NCBI RefSeq assembly: GCF_009905725.1
Contig: NZ_JAAAKV010000004.1
Span: forward strand, 186,001 to 250,000
Direction: 5' to 3'
Source of the DNA: Emticicia sp. CRIBPO
Lineage (GTDB): Bacteria; Bacteroidota; Bacteroidia; Cytophagales; Spirosomataceae
Length of the DNA stretch: 64,000 nt
Under the pieces are notes generated by a model. That model was not told where the DNA came from. It did no database searches and was given only the letters and a program-made list of their open reading frames with translations. A program made the position numbers and the translations under genes. Of this stretch, positions 25,798 through 36,300 are shown piece after piece; position 1 is the first letter of the stretch, and every line of letters begins with the position of its first letter.

Positions 25798-26217
25798 ATG
25801 AATACACAAAATACATTGGAAGACATTAAAGTCAGTTTGAAAATGAAGCTCGCTACGCTGTGGGCGAGCTTCATGTTTCTCTATATCTATGTTGATCATT
25901 TTGCCTTATATATGCCGCATAAGGTAGAGCATATTCTGAAAGGGAGGGTGTTCGTATTGGATATTACGCAAGGGTTTCTTTTGGCGGCACTTGCCTCGGT
26001 GACCATTCCTGCACTGATGATTTTCCTTTCTGTAGCCCTGCCGGCTAAAGTAAATCGCCGGATGAATATAATTATTGCCACGGTGTATATTCCCTATACA
26101 TTGTTTAATCTGACAGGAGAGACCTGGATGCACATGGTGTTGGGTGCTGTGATAGAAGTTGTTCTTCTTTGCCTGATTATCCGTTATGCATGGAAATGGC
26201 CTCGTATGGAAACATGA
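25798..26217 (+). CDS. Four-helix membrane protein (DUF6326-like)
   Basis: A 139-residue protein with four hydrophobic segments, near residues 19-38, 58-80, 86-105 and 108-128. The first contains LWASFMFLYIYVDHF and the loop has LKGRVFVLDITQGFLL, the pattern of the DUF6326 family. Function is not known. It sits 8 bp behind the second outer-membrane protein gene and may be cotranscribed. Confidence 0.65.
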   Translation: MNTQNTLEDIKVSLKMKLATLWASFMFLYIYVDHFALYMPHKVEHILKGRVFVLDITQGFLLAALASVTIPALMIFLSVALPAKVNRRMNIIIATVYIPYTLFNLTGETWMHMVLGAVIEVVLLCLIIRYAWKWPRMET

Positions 26218-26318
26218 AAGGCCATCACTTATCTTAAAAAGCCGCTTGCCATCACTTTTTGACAGGATGTATAATCTTTCTATAACCACTCAGGACATTC
26301 AGAATGAGGTCATCCGCA

Positions 26319-27092
26319 TCAGTCCATCTGATGCTCAAGCACGTTCATATACCGCTCAAAGCGGGCAATGTTGTGGCTTTTTATTCCTGATTCTACGTAG
26401 TCTATTGAAAGGGAATCGTGGGCAAGGAGGTTTTCTTTTGTGAGGATATTTTTCAGATGCCTGGCTGTTCCTTCATTGCCATCGTATATATTCAGTCCGG
26501 GAGCTATTCTCCTGAAAACCGGTTCAAAATAGGTAAAATGTGTGCATCCCAGCACGATCGAACTGAATTCATCCAGATGATACGGAGCCAATGCCTCTGT
26601 GATGTATTGTCTGGCTTCTCCGTCAAAAATCTCCTTCTCCGCAAAATTAACCAGCTCTGTTAAGCCCAGCCTTTCCACCCTGGAATTAACGTCTAAGGTA
26701 TCCAGCAAACGCTGAAATCTGGCGGAACGCAAGGTGACAGGCGTGGCACATACCAGGATTTTTTTGTGAGACTCATTGTTTTTTACGGCATTGTCTGCCG
26801 CCACTTTCACCGCGGGCTGAATGGCTATGACAGGAAACGGCAAACTGGCCCGAAGGTATTCCACACAAACATTCGTAGCTGTGTTGCAGGCCAGCACAAT
26901 GGCTTTGACCTTCTGTGCCAGGAAGTATTCAACCGCCTTGTCTACAAATCCCCTGATCTGTTCCTCGGTTTTGGTACTGTAAGGAACATGGTCTGTGTCG
27001 GCGTAGTAGCAATATTTTTCATCTGGCAGTTGACGGATTATTTCCCTTAATAATGTTAATCCTCCGATCCCTGAGTCAAAAACGCCGATCAT
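26319..27092 (-). CDS. murI: Glutamate racemase
   Basis: A 257-residue racemase making D-glutamate for peptidoglycan. Both catalytic cysteines are present: Cys69 in VLACNTATN and Cys183 in VLGCTHFTYF. The opening MIGVFDSGIGG and DTDHVPYSTK complete the family pattern, and length is normal. Unlike many Bacteroidota copies it is not clustered with other wall genes here; it stands alone on the minus strand. Confidence 0.96.
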   Translation of the reverse strand: MIGVFDSGIGGLTLLREIIRQLPDEKYCYYADTDHVPYSTKTEEQIRGFVDKAVEYFLAQKVKAIVLACNTATNVCVEYLRASLPFPVIAIQPAVKVAADNAVKNNESHKKILVCATPVTLRSARFQRLLDTLDVNSRVERLGLTELVNFAEKEIFDGEARQYITEALAPYHLDEFSSIVLGCTHFTYFEPVFRRIAPGLNIYDGNEGTARHLKNILTKENLLAHDSLSIDYVESGIKSHNIARFERYMNVLEHQMD

Positions 27093-27421
27093 TCTGTTTG
27101 TTTATTTATTGAGGGCAAAAATACAGAATCATTTTATGCAAACCCTGAAATCAACACGACTTTTGAGAATATCTCCCTTTTTACCCGTGTACATTCGGTT
27201 GGGTAATGCAGGGCAACCATAAGGCTGACAAAATTCAAAGCGGTTTAGCAAAGACTTGTATCTGAAAGCTCATCGATTCAATAAGTCCTCAGCGTGCTGT
27301 TTAAACAGCTGTCTTTCAGCGTGCTGTAAGTGACTTTAACATTTCGTTAACCCTGGCCGTTCATAAGACCCGGAATAAAAATTTGTAAGTTTGTTGAGAA
27401 CCTTAAAACCTTGAAAACAAA
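27093..27421 (+). promoter_or_regulatory. Intergenic region with a -7 element for the propeller gene
   Basis: TAAGTTTG at 27386-27393 matches the Bacteroidota -7 consensus TAnnTTTG exactly and lies ~29 bp before the ATG at 27422. A short repeated phrase AGCGTGCTGT occurs twice (around 27290 and 27318). No gene is present. Confidence 0.5.
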
Positions 27422-28477
27422 ATGAAAAAACACTTTTACCTCCTTTCTTTGTTGACGTTTGTTGCCTGTAACTGGTGTGCAGCACAAAGTGAAATCACTC
27501 CGCGGGAAGATGATATCAGGTACGAAACCAGGTACCTGGCCAATTCTGCCGTCCCCGGGGGAATCACCCGTACCATCAAACAGGACAGTAAGGGTAACAT
27601 CTGGCTGGCGGCATTTGATGGGATGTTCAGATACGACGGAAAATCGTTTACCAATGTGACAGGTAAGGTAAGTTCGGCCCGCTTTTTTTCTGTTTTAGAG
27701 GATAAAAAAGGGAATTTCTGGTTTGGTACTATCGGCTCGGGCGTGTTTTATTATGACGCCCGCCTGGGTGAAGGAGTCGGGCAGGGGAAATCCTTTCAGA
27801 ATTTTACAAGCAGGGACGGACTGGGCAATGACGCGGTTACTTATATTTATGAAGATAAAAAGAACAATATCTGGCTGGCCACCCAAAACGGAGCGAGCCG
27901 TTATGACGGAAAATCATTCCGGAACTACCGGATAAGTGAAGAAAACAAAGATGACAATGATGTGAATGCCATTGTTGAAGACAAAACAGGAAAATTCTGG
28001 TTTGGCACAAGGGGGAAAGCCTGCACGTTTGACGGAAAAACATTTACGGTGATCACCCATGAAGGTCAGCCTTTCTGGAACATCCGCTCTGTGATTGAAG
28101 ATAAAAAGGGTCGTATCTGGTTGGGTGGTGAGTCTGGCCTCTGGCGATACGACGGCAGTACATATACCAAAATATCGGACAATTTTGTTGGCTATCTCCT
28201 TGAAGACAAAAAAGGCAACATCTGGGCCAGTGCACAAAAAGTGAACAGCCAGGGCTGGGCCCGTCACTGGATGCTGTCACGTTATGATGTAAAATCTCTG
28301 TCTGATCAGAAACCGGTGCCTACTGAAATAAGGTCAAAATACGATGACAACAAAGGCATGACGTTCGGGATACTGGAAGCAAATGACGGAACGATCTGGT
28401 TCGGGGCTTTAGACGGGGTATATAATTATGCCGGCGATGTCATTACCGACTTTAAAAGCAAAGAGAATCTGAAATAA
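27422..28477 (+). CDS. Two-component-regulator propeller-domain protein
   Basis: A 351-residue exported protein (signal MKKHFYLLSLLTFVACNWCAA; a lipoprotein signal is conceivable) made of Reg_prop blades. About seven repeats of the type EDKKGNIWLATxxGxxRYDGKSF are visible. In hybrid histidine kinases such propellers form the periplasmic sensor. Here the protein ends after the propeller with no membrane helix, kinase or regulator domain, so it is a free-standing sensor or binding module. Confidence 0.85.
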   Translation: MKKHFYLLSLLTFVACNWCAAQSEITPREDDIRYETRYLANSAVPGGITRTIKQDSKGNIWLAAFDGMFRYDGKSFTNVTGKVSSARFFSVLEDKKGNFWFGTIGSGVFYYDARLGEGVGQGKSFQNFTSRDGLGNDAVTYIYEDKKNNIWLATQNGASRYDGKSFRNYRISEENKDDNDVNAIVEDKTGKFWFGTRGKACTFDGKTFTVITHEGQPFWNIRSVIEDKKGRIWLGGESGLWRYDGSTYTKISDNFVGYLLEDKKGNIWASAQKVNSQGWARHWMLSRYDVKSLSDQKPVPTEIRSKYDDNKGMTFGILEANDGTIWFGALDGVYNYAGDVITDFKSKENLK

Positions 28478-28607
28478 AGCACACGGCAGGCGATTTGAGG
28501 AGGAGGGAGCCTTCTAAAAAAAGCCTTTCCCGTTTCCGTTTTCAAACTTAATCCGTATTTTTCATAAAGAAATAAAACGACAGCAAAACCTGACAATACA
28601 AACTTCA

Positions 28608-28790
28608 ATGATGCCGGAAACTCGACCAAAAAAATCAGGAAGTGGTGTGGGGCTTGGGGCTGCTTTGGGAGTGGCACTCGGGGCTGCTTTCGGGAGCTCT
28701 TCAGGAAACACCTCTTTGGGTGTAGCTCTGGGTCTGTCCCTGGGCGTGGCCTTCGGGGCCGGTCTCGAAATAGTGAAAAACAAGAAATAA
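28608..28790 (+). CDS. Small glycine-zipper protein
   Basis: A 60-residue protein. After a short charged head, it consists of GLGAALGVALGAAFG and a second similar run, GVALGLSLGVAFGAG, then a lysine-rich end. The GxxxG-type spacing indicates a glycine zipper hairpin able to insert into membranes. Similar tiny proteins occur widely in bacteria and have no assigned function. It lies 8 bp before the beta-lactamase-fold gene. Confidence 0.6.
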   Translation: MMPETRPKKSGSGVGLGAALGVALGAAFGSSSGNTSLGVALGLSLGVAFGAGLEIVKNKK

Positions 28791-28797
28791 CAGCTTG

Positions 28798-29832
28798 ATG
28801 AAGAGAATAAAACGATGGCTCAGGATCATCATGCCTGTGGTGGCCGTCATCTGTACGGCGGTTTTTACTCCATGGGCCATCGTTTGGGGATGGATAGCCC
28901 CTTTACCTGCCGGTGTACGACAGCAGGTTGATGAAGGCATCAGTCGCGGGCTGGACGGCATCATCGTTTATGTGGATCAGGCAGGCAAGCCACCTGCGTT
29001 TTATGCTGCAGGCTGGAAAAACAAGGAACAGAAAATACCTGCAGATCCGCATGCCTTATTCAAAATTGCCAGCATCAGCAAGCTATATATAGCAGTAGCC
29101 GCCTCCAAGCTGGTCAGCAGTAATCAATTGTCGCTCGATGACACACTCGCCAGGCTCTTACCGGCAGTGGCCGGGCGGATCGAAAATTCCGATAAAATTA
29201 GCCTGAGAATATTGCTTCAGCACCGCAGTGGGATACCTGACTGGATCGAAGACCCCGAATTTCCCTGGACACGCTCACTGACAGATGTAAACGAGGTGCT
29301 GGAGCTGGTACTGGATGATCCGGCAGTATTTAAACCGGGCCTCCGTTATGACTATTCCAATACGAACTACCTGCTGATCGGAAAAATTCTTGATAAAATA
29401 CTGGGGTACAGCCACCAGGAATACATCAAAAAAGAAATACTGACGCCCCTCGGGCTTAACCATACTTTTGGCTTGCTGCGTGACGTCGACGCCCGGCAGG
29501 TGGTCAGCGGGTATTATACTGAACACAAAGGGGATGTGAAAATGCTTGACTTTGTCTCTCCCGGAGGCTCGATGGTGGCCACTGCACAGGATGTCGGAGT
29601 TTTCCTGAGGGCCCTGAATGACGGCTCGCTGCTGGACGACAAGGAACAGGCCGTTTATTCTTCTGTTTATGAATACGGGCACACGGGCCTGTTGCCCGGA
29701 TACCAGAGCATTGCACGTTATCACAAGGATATCGATGCCGTGGTTGTCCAGTTTGTGAATACCAGCGGCGGGAACACCTGGACGGTGGGTGAGGTCATGT
29801 ATAACCGCATTGTCAGAATACTGAGCCGATAG
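28798..29832 (+). CDS. Serine hydrolase of the beta-lactamase/class C PBP fold
   Basis: A 344-residue protein with an N-terminal membrane anchor (residues ~10-33). The SxxK motif is at Ser92-Lys95 (IASISKLYIA) and the YxN motif is DYSNTNY with Tyr186. The third motif, usually HxG or KTG, fits EYGHTGLLPG. This places it with the EstB/AmpC-like serine hydrolases that may act as esterases or D-aminopeptidases; antibiotic hydrolysis should not be assumed. ATG 28798 is preferred to the TTG at 28795. Confidence 0.88.
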   Translation: MKRIKRWLRIIMPVVAVICTAVFTPWAIVWGWIAPLPAGVRQQVDEGISRGLDGIIVYVDQAGKPPAFYAAGWKNKEQKIPADPHALFKIASISKLYIAVAASKLVSSNQLSLDDTLARLLPAVAGRIENSDKISLRILLQHRSGIPDWIEDPEFPWTRSLTDVNEVLELVLDDPAVFKPGLRYDYSNTNYLLIGKILDKILGYSHQEYIKKEILTPLGLNHTFGLLRDVDARQVVSGYYTEHKGDVKMLDFVSPGGSMVATAQDVGVFLRALNDGSLLDDKEQAVYSSVYEYGHTGLLPGYQSIARYHKDIDAVVVQFVNTSGGNTWTVGEVMYNRIVRILSR

Positions 29833-30007
29833 AACTACTAGAAATTCCCGCTGAGGCCTGATTTCGCCTCTTCAGAATTGCCGTTTTTCAATCAGGCAGC
29901 CCCTGTTTCTTTTATTTTTCTGTCTTTTGTGTAGGTGGATTTGCCGTAAAGGAAAAATGTGCAAGATAAGTAGTCATCTGTCCATTGATGAGCATCGTTA
30001 AATCAGC

Positions 30008-30015
30008 CAACTTTG
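30008..30015 (+). promoter_or_regulatory. -7 promoter element
   Basis: CAACTTTG, one mismatch from TAnnTTTG, lies 40 bp before the ATG at 30055. Confidence 0.4.
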
Positions 30016-30054
30016 CATCATCAGATTTATTTAAAACAATTAAAATTTAAAGAC

Positions 30055-30876
30055 ATGAATAAGTTAACAGTAAAAGACGGAACAGAGATTTATTTCAAAG
30101 ATTTGGGAACAGGACCAGCCATTTTCTTTCACCACGGATGGCCTTTGTCATCCGACGACTGGGATGCACAGATGATGTTTTTCCTTAACCAGGGTTACCG
30201 GGTCATTGCTCATGACAGGAGGAGCCACGGCAGATCTACCCAGACTTTTACAGGTAATGATATGGACACCTATGCCTCAGATGTGTCAGAGCTGATAGAT
30301 TTCTTAAATCTTAAAAATGTGATCCATGTAGGCCACTCCACAGGCGGAGGGGAAGCTATCCGTTATGCCGCTAAATATGGCAAAGGCAGAGTGGCAAAAG
30401 TGGTACTTATCAGTGCGGTGACTCCCTATATGATAGCAGATGAGAACAATCCGGAAGGTGTGCCGCTGTCTGTTTTTGATGACATCAGGTACAATACCCT
30501 GCATAACAGGCAGCAGTTTTACCAGGACCTTACCGTTCCGTTTTATGGCTACAACCGTGAAAATGCGGTCATTAAAAAAGGTATCCAGGACAACTGGTGG
30601 CGTCAGGGGATGATGGGTGGCATAAAAGCCCAGTATGACTGTATCAGGGTGTTTTCTGAGACAGACTTTACCGAAGACCTGAAAAGTGTGGAAATACCGG
30701 TACTGGTACTTCATGGCGACGACGACCAGATTGTACCTTATGCTACCACGGCAGTGAAAGCCGCTGAACTTCTGAAAAACGGCAAGCTGATTATCTATCC
30801 CGGATTTTCGCATGGCATGCCTACGATTAATGCAGAAGTCATCAACAATGATATACTGGCGTTTATCAGTGAATAA
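30055..30876 (+). CDS. Alpha/beta hydrolase, non-haem chloroperoxidase-like
   Basis: A 273-residue enzyme. The triad is Ser95 in VGHSTGGGE, Asp in LHGDDDQIVPY, and His in GFSHGMP. The oxyanion region is HHGWPLSSDDWD. This pattern is that of the perhydrolase/non-haem chloroperoxidase subfamily, though physiological activity is likely an esterase. ATG 30055 (MNKLTVKDG) gives the family start; the earlier in-frame start at 30013 would add a stretch without homology-like features. A hairpin terminator follows. Confidence 0.9.
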   Translation: MNKLTVKDGTEIYFKDLGTGPAIFFHHGWPLSSDDWDAQMMFFLNQGYRVIAHDRRSHGRSTQTFTGNDMDTYASDVSELIDFLNLKNVIHVGHSTGGGEAIRYAAKYGKGRVAKVVLISAVTPYMIADENNPEGVPLSVFDDIRYNTLHNRQQFYQDLTVPFYGYNRENAVIKKGIQDNWWRQGMMGGIKAQYDCIRVFSETDFTEDLKSVEIPVLVLHGDDDQIVPYATTAVKAAELLKNGKLIIYPGFSHGMPTINAEVINNDILAFISE

Positions 30877-30914
30877 GGCATAAAGGAAAAGTGTGCAAGC
30901 CTGAAGGTGTGAAA

Positions 30915-30943
30915 GAGCAGGGTGATTGAAAATCAGCCTGCTC
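30915..30943 (+). terminator. Terminator-like hairpin after the alpha/beta hydrolase
   Basis: GAGCAGGGTGATT pairs with AATCAGCCTGCTC with 12 of 13 positions matched and a GAA loop. The following TTCCTC is a poor T-tract. Confidence 0.5.
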
Positions 30944-31007
30944 TTCCTCAATGAAAGAACTAAAATGAATAAGAGTTTGTAACCTTGTCATATAAAACTA
31001 AATACCC

Positions 31008-31775
31008 ATGAAAATACATCATTTACGCAATGCCACTTTGATCATTGAAACCGGCGGCAAAGTAATTTTGGTTGACCCCATGCTGGGTAGAAAAGGTGAA
31101 GCCAGTCCGCCGTTTACCTTGTTCAGATTTAAACCACTGCGTAACCCGGTCGTGAATCTGCCGGATAATGCAGCAGAACTTCTGGATAAAGTGACCCATG
31201 GCCTCATTACCCATCTGCACCCCGATCACATCGATAAAGCCGGATTGGATTTTTTAAGAGCCAGACAAATCCCGGTCACTTGCAGTGTAAAAGATGAAGC
31301 CATGTTAGCACAAAAAGGCCTGAATGTCATCAATACCGTTGACTATTGGAAGGAAACTGATTTTTCAGGAGGTACGATACAAGGCATACCCGCGGTGCAC
31401 GGTTATGGTTTTGTGGCCAGGCTGATGGGCAATGTCATGGGCTTTTTTATCAAGCTTCCGGACGAAAAATCCATCTACCTGAGTGCCGATACCATTTATA
31501 CTGACGACGTGCATCGGGTGCTGACAGAACTTAAACCCGATGTTGCGGTGGTGGCCTGCGGAACTGCTCAGCTGGATGTGTTCCAACCCCTGCTGATGCG
31601 GATGGACGATATACTGAAGTTTGCCGGTAATGCACCGGGAAGTGTTATCGCCAATCACCTGGAGGCCGTAAATCACTGTCCGACCACCCGCCTGCAATTG
31701 AGGGAAATCTTGAAAAAAGCAGGCTTGTCAGATAAGGTGTTTGTGCCGCAGGATGGAGAAAGCAAGACGTATTGA
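31008..31775 (+). CDS. MBL-fold metal-dependent hydrolase
   Basis: A 255-residue metallo-beta-lactamase-fold protein of the UlaG-like branch. The metal motif THLHPDHID gives His69, His71, Asp73 and His74; further ligands are His130 (AVHGYG), an Asp in LSADTIY, and a late His in ANHLEAVNH. The branch cleaves phosphodiester or lactone bonds; the substrate here is unknown. It has its own terminator at 31787-31818. Confidence 0.85.
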   Translation: MKIHHLRNATLIIETGGKVILVDPMLGRKGEASPPFTLFRFKPLRNPVVNLPDNAAELLDKVTHGLITHLHPDHIDKAGLDFLRARQIPVTCSVKDEAMLAQKGLNVINTVDYWKETDFSGGTIQGIPAVHGYGFVARLMGNVMGFFIKLPDEKSIYLSADTIYTDDVHRVLTELKPDVAVVACGTAQLDVFQPLLMRMDDILKFAGNAPGSVIANHLEAVNHCPTTRLQLREILKKAGLSDKVFVPQDGESKTY

Positions 31776-31786
31776 TGTTATGTAAA

Positions 31787-31818
31787 AAAGGCTTCTCCGT
31801 TCAGGAAAAGCCTCTTTT
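31787..31818 (+). terminator. Terminator hairpin after the MBL gene
   Basis: AGGCTTCTCC pairs with GGAAAAGCCT, one mismatch, loop GTTCA, followed by CTTTTTG. It also faces the end of the convergent gene at 31839. Confidence 0.65.
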
Positions 31819-31838
31819 TGTGCCCGGGTTGAGTATAT

Positions 31839-32270
31839 TCACCTGACCACCTCACTCACCAGGATCACGGGGCTGACATTCGTGTAGTTGGCAAAATCTG
31901 CCCTGATGGCATCCCTGTTCGGTGCGATGGCCGCCTGGTACTCACCCAGGTTTTTGATGTAAAATGTCCCGATAGCCATGTAAGGAAGCGGCTGGTTGGG
32001 AATACCGCTGGCAAGGCCTTTCTCGATCGTGTATTTCACCAGGTTTGAGCCTAAAAGCCCGGCTACAAATGGCATGTGTTTGCTTTCATAATATTCCATG
32101 TTAAAGGTTTTGCCTTCAGAAAAAGGATACATGACAGACACTTTGATCAGCCCTTTTTCTGCGGCAGCCAAAGCTTGATGATTTTTAGGTTCATGGGATT
32201 GCTTTCCCTGGCTGAATGCCGCAAAGCAGATGGTCATAAGTAAGGCCGATACAATAAGTTTGAATTTCAT
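31839..32270 (-). CDS. EthD-family protein with signal peptide
   Basis: From ATG 32270 the 143-residue protein has signal peptide MKFKLIVSALLMTICFAAFSQ. It then has an EthD-like ferredoxin-fold domain: VSVMYPFSEGKTFNMEYYES, then KHMPFVAGLLG and a late strand with VSPVILVSEVV. A longer frame to 32324 would bury the signal. EthD proteins bind or modify small hydrophobic compounds, but an exported form is unusual. It is divergent from the LysR regulator, a common target arrangement. Confidence 0.75.
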   Translation of the reverse strand: MKFKLIVSALLMTICFAAFSQGKQSHEPKNHQALAAAEKGLIKVSVMYPFSEGKTFNMEYYESKHMPFVAGLLGSNLVKYTIEKGLASGIPNQPLPYMAIGTFYIKNLGEYQAAIAPNRDAIRADFANYTNVSPVILVSEVVR

Positions 32271-32340
32271 AATTGGTTTGAGTTTTATGTAATAAAATAT
32301 TCCGTCTGAAACAATTCTCAGCAAATATCTGAAAAGCGTC

Positions 32341-32397
32341 TATATTTGCAAAACGATATTTTTCGATAAAATCAATCGATAAAACCGATTTAGGAAT
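32341..32397. promoter_or_regulatory. Divergent promoter with LysR-type operator
   Basis: TATATTTG (32341-32348) is an exact -7 consensus for the LysR gene. Downstream, TCGATAAAA occurs twice (32363-32371 and 32376-32384), 13 bp apart, with nearby CGATATT and ACCGAT half-matches. This is a likely binding site for autoregulation and control of the divergent EthD gene (inference). Confidence 0.5.
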
Positions 32398-33279
32398 ATG
32401 GAGCTCAGGCAACTCAGGTACTTTCTGAAGGCAAAGGAGTTATTAAATTTTACGGAAGCCGCAAAGGTTTTGAATATCAGCCAAAGTACTTTATCCCAGC
32501 AGATTAAACAGCTGGAAAATGAACTGGATGTGCCTTTGTTTAACCGTGTCGGAAAACGGATTACATTGACTGAGGCGGGTGAGATATTCAGTGAATATGC
32601 TTTTCAGAGTATCAACAGGGCCAATGACGGCTTACTGGTTTTACAGGACCTGAAAAACCTCAACAAGGGCAAAATCACCATCGGGGTCATTTATTCCATG
32701 CGGATTCTTTTTGCCCAGACCCTGATAGCTTTTGCCAGGCAATATCCCGATATCAAAATCCAGGTGGTTTTCGGTACCACGATTGACCTGCTTGAAAAGC
32801 TTAATCTACATCAGTTTGATTTTATCCTCACTTTTCACGACCATTCAAGAGAACCGCATCTGAAATATCAGAAGCTGTTGAGTTCAAACATGGTGCTGGT
32901 AACCGGCAAGCAAACGCCGCTCGCAAAAAAGAGCAGTATATCGCTTAATGAAGTGGCGGAGCTGCCACTTGCCTTACCCTTTAGCGGCTACAGTACGATC
33001 CAGTTTTTTGTGAAATCATTCAGCCAGAAAAACCTGGACCCAAACATTTGTATGGAAATCAACGACATCCCCACTTTATTTGAGATCGTAAAAACAGGCC
33101 ATTGGCATACCATACTGAGTGCCACCAGCGTCAATGACCCCGAAGTAACGGCGATCAATATTGAAGGAAAAGATATGAAGCGGACGATTATGATCATCTC
33201 TCTCAAAGAAGCCTACGAAAAGAAAGCGGTGACAAAATTCTGCGAGCTTTTGCATAAGATGCATACACAAGGTCTGTAA
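32398..33279 (+). CDS. LysR-family transcriptional regulator
   Basis: A 293-residue regulator. The N-terminal winged helix reads MELRQLRYFLKAKELLNFTE and then AAKVLNISQSTLSQQIKQLE. The effector-binding domain starts near residue 88 (GKITIGVIYSMRILFAQTLI). It has the length and pattern of the CynR/CysL-like Bacteroidota branch. It is divergent from the EthD-like gene. Confidence 0.92.
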   Translation: MELRQLRYFLKAKELLNFTEAAKVLNISQSTLSQQIKQLENELDVPLFNRVGKRITLTEAGEIFSEYAFQSINRANDGLLVLQDLKNLNKGKITIGVIYSMRILFAQTLIAFARQYPDIKIQVVFGTTIDLLEKLNLHQFDFILTFHDHSREPHLKYQKLLSSNMVLVTGKQTPLAKKSSISLNEVAELPLALPFSGYSTIQFFVKSFSQKNLDPNICMEINDIPTLFEIVKTGHWHTILSATSVNDPEVTAINIEGKDMKRTIMIISLKEAYEKKAVTKFCELLHKMHTQGL

Positions 33280-33344
33280 CAGAAGGGCTCTTCAGTGTAA
33301 TAAGCTGCTCTTTTTCATTATAATTTCACTTACCCGATTCTTCT

Positions 33345-36300
33345 CTATTTAAAATCCCTCGAAGGAAACAACTCGCCTTGCACCGCTTTGGCTGCCTGTT
33401 TATGGCCGTCAGCTCCGGTATTCCTGTTGCTGTCGGTTGCGGCAGAGGAATATAAAAGCGGTGTCGCATCAAAGCATTCGCTTACGACCACGTGGATGAC
33501 CTCGCCTTCTTTCTGAAGTTTGCCGTTGACCACCAGTAGCCTGGCCTGTAATATGGTTTTTTTGTATTTGTCAAATATCCCGCGGAACACCACCAGGTTG
33601 GCGATGCCGCTTTCATCTTCCAGGGTAATAAAGCAGATACCTGTGGCAGTACCGGGGCGTTGCCGCACCAGCACCAGGCCGGATACGCACACCAGGGTAC
33701 CATTGCCCCACTTGTCCAGTTCTGCGTTTCTCAACACATTCCGTTTAAAAAGCTCCGGCCGGGCAAAACTTACCGGGTGGGCTTTCAAAGACAGCGTGGT
33801 GCTTCTGTAATCCTGGAGCACATGCTCGGTAAGGCTCATTTCAGGGAGATGGATATCGGCTCCGTCCTCCGGGGTTACCTGTCCTTTAAACATGCCATCC
33901 GGTTTGTGCTGCAAGGCCGATATCTCCCACAGGGCCTTCCGGCGGTCATAGCCCAGAGAACGGAAAGCATCCGCATCCGCCAAACGCTCCAGCACCGTTA
34001 ATGAGATGCCCGCTTCATACAGTGCAGGCAGCTGTTTGTAGGGAGTAGTCCTTCCCTGAATCAGCAACTGCATTTCTTCTTCCTTTAAACCTTTTACCTG
34101 CCGGAAACCCAGCCGGAGGGCATGTTTTTCTCCGGAACCCTTTTCCAGGGTATTGTCCCAGCAAGAGTGATTAACATCTACAGGAAGTACCTTTACCCCA
34201 TGCTTTTTGGCATCAATAACGATCTGGGCGGGCTGGTAAAAGCCCATAGGCATACTGTTTAAGAGGGCCGCAGCAAATACATCGGGATAGTAATACTTGG
34301 TCCAGGAGGAAATGTAAACCAACAAGGCAAAGCTGGCTGCATGGCTTTCCGGGAAGCCGTAACTCCCGAATCCCTCCAGCTGCTTGAAAACCCTTTCTGC
34401 AAATTCCTCTTTGTAGCCTTTGGCGATCATACCGCTTACCAGTTTCGTACGCCAGGCACTTACCTGCCCGTGCGATTTGAACGATGCCATGCTTCTACGC
34501 AGGCCATCGGCTTCTGCAGGTGTAAAACCGGCGGCTACGATGGCAATTTCCATGGCCTGCTCCTGGAACAGGGGAACCCCCAGGGTACGCCCCAATATTT
34601 CCTCCAGATCTTTGGAAGGATATATAACCGGCTCTTCTCCGTTCCGCCTGCGTAAATAAGGATGCACCATGTCGCCCTGGATCGGGCCCGGCCGTACAAT
34701 GGCTACCTCGATCACCAGGTCATAAAAAGTCCTCGGTTTTAGCCTGGGCAGCATCGACATCTGTGCCCGGCTTTCGATCTGGAACACCCCGATGGTGTCG
34801 GCGTGGGAGATCATGTCATATACTTTGGCATCATCCTGCGGTACATTGGCCAGGGTCAGCTGACGTCCGTAGTGATTTCTTATAAGATCAAAAGCCTTGC
34901 GGATACAGGTAAGCATGCCCAGGGCCAGTACGTCCACTTTCAGAAAACCCAGGGCTTCGATATCATCTTTATTCCATTCTATATTGGTCCTGTCCTCCAT
35001 CCGGGCATTCAGGATAGGGCAGAGGTCAGACAGTTTTCCCTGTGTGATCACAAAGCCCCCCGTATGCTGGCCCAGTTGTCTCGGAAAGCCGATATACTGT
35101 TCTGTCAGGTCCAGCACCTTTCTCAGGTGCTGATCATCCGCATTAAATCCTTCGGTAGAAGGCGTCTTGCCTTCCTTCCAGGCTTCAGTCAGTTCATAGC
35201 CATACTTGGACAGGCGGTCGATGGCGTCTACCGAAAGTCCCATCACCTTAGCCACGTCGCGTACGGCCCCTTTCCAGTGTACCTGCGTCACCGTGGCCAC
35301 AATACCCGCACGGTCGCGTCCGTACTTGGTATAGATGTATTGCATCACTTCTTCCCGCCGTTCATGCTCAAAGTCCACATCGATATCAGGCGGTTCATCT
35401 CTCGCATCACTCATGAACCTGGCAAAAAGCAATTTGATTTTGGTGGGGTCTACTGAAGTAATACCCAGACAATAACAAACCACAGAGTTGGCGGCAGAAC
35501 CGCGGCCCTGGCACAGGATGTTACGGCTCCTGGCAAAACGTACAAAGTCATGCACCGTTAAAAAGTAAGACGGGTAATTTCTTCCCTCAATAAAATCAAG
35601 TTCAAATTGAATGTTCTCCTTAATCTTCTCCGGTATATCCTCCCCGAACTTTTCCCGTGCCCCTTTCCAGGTCAGCATCGTTAATTCCTCCTGCGGCGTT
35701 CTGCCTTCGGTGGTCAGTTCTTCCGGATAAACATACTCAAGACTGTCCAGTGAAAAGCCACAGGCTTGTTCTATCTCCAGTGTACAGGCTATAGCATCGG
35801 GATATTGCCGGAACAAACGTAACATTTCCTCATGTGGTTTTATAAAACGTTCTGCGTTCTGGTGCAGCAGGAATCCGGCATTGTAGATGGTTTTCTTTTC
35901 CCTGATGCAGGTCAGTATGTCCTGCAACTCCCTTCGCTGCGGTTGATGATAGTGTACATTGTTGGTAGCAACCATCCGCACACCCAGCAATGAGGCCAGC
36001 TCAGCGATCCGGTACAACCGTTTATGGTCATAGCCCTGGTAATTACAGGTAGCCCCTATATAAAGAGCAGGGCCTATATGGGCTTTATATTCTTTTGCCG
36101 CTGCATAAAAAGACGCTTCAAAATCGAATGATTTATTGAGCCGGTCCGGCGGCAACAGGATAAATATAATGCCCTCTTTGTGGTCGTACACATCTTTTTT
36201 GTACAGCTCACATTTACCCTTTTCTGTGCGGAGGTTGCCTATGGTAAGCAATGCCGACAGGCGGGAATAGGCTGCTTTATCTGTCGGATAAGCCAGGAGC

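Noticed and set aside
28798-29832. Antibiotic-resistance beta-lactamase
   Set aside because: SxxK and YxN motifs define the fold only; the membrane anchor and third motif fit a broader serine hydrolase.
30304-30951. 215-codon minus-strand ORF opposite the alpha/beta hydrolase
   Set aside because: Antisense shadow, with the triad-bearing plus-strand gene intact.
34803-35456. 217-codon plus-strand ORF opposite dnaE2
   Set aside because: A shadow frame of the polymerase gene; the minus-strand product has clear PHP and polymerase motifs.
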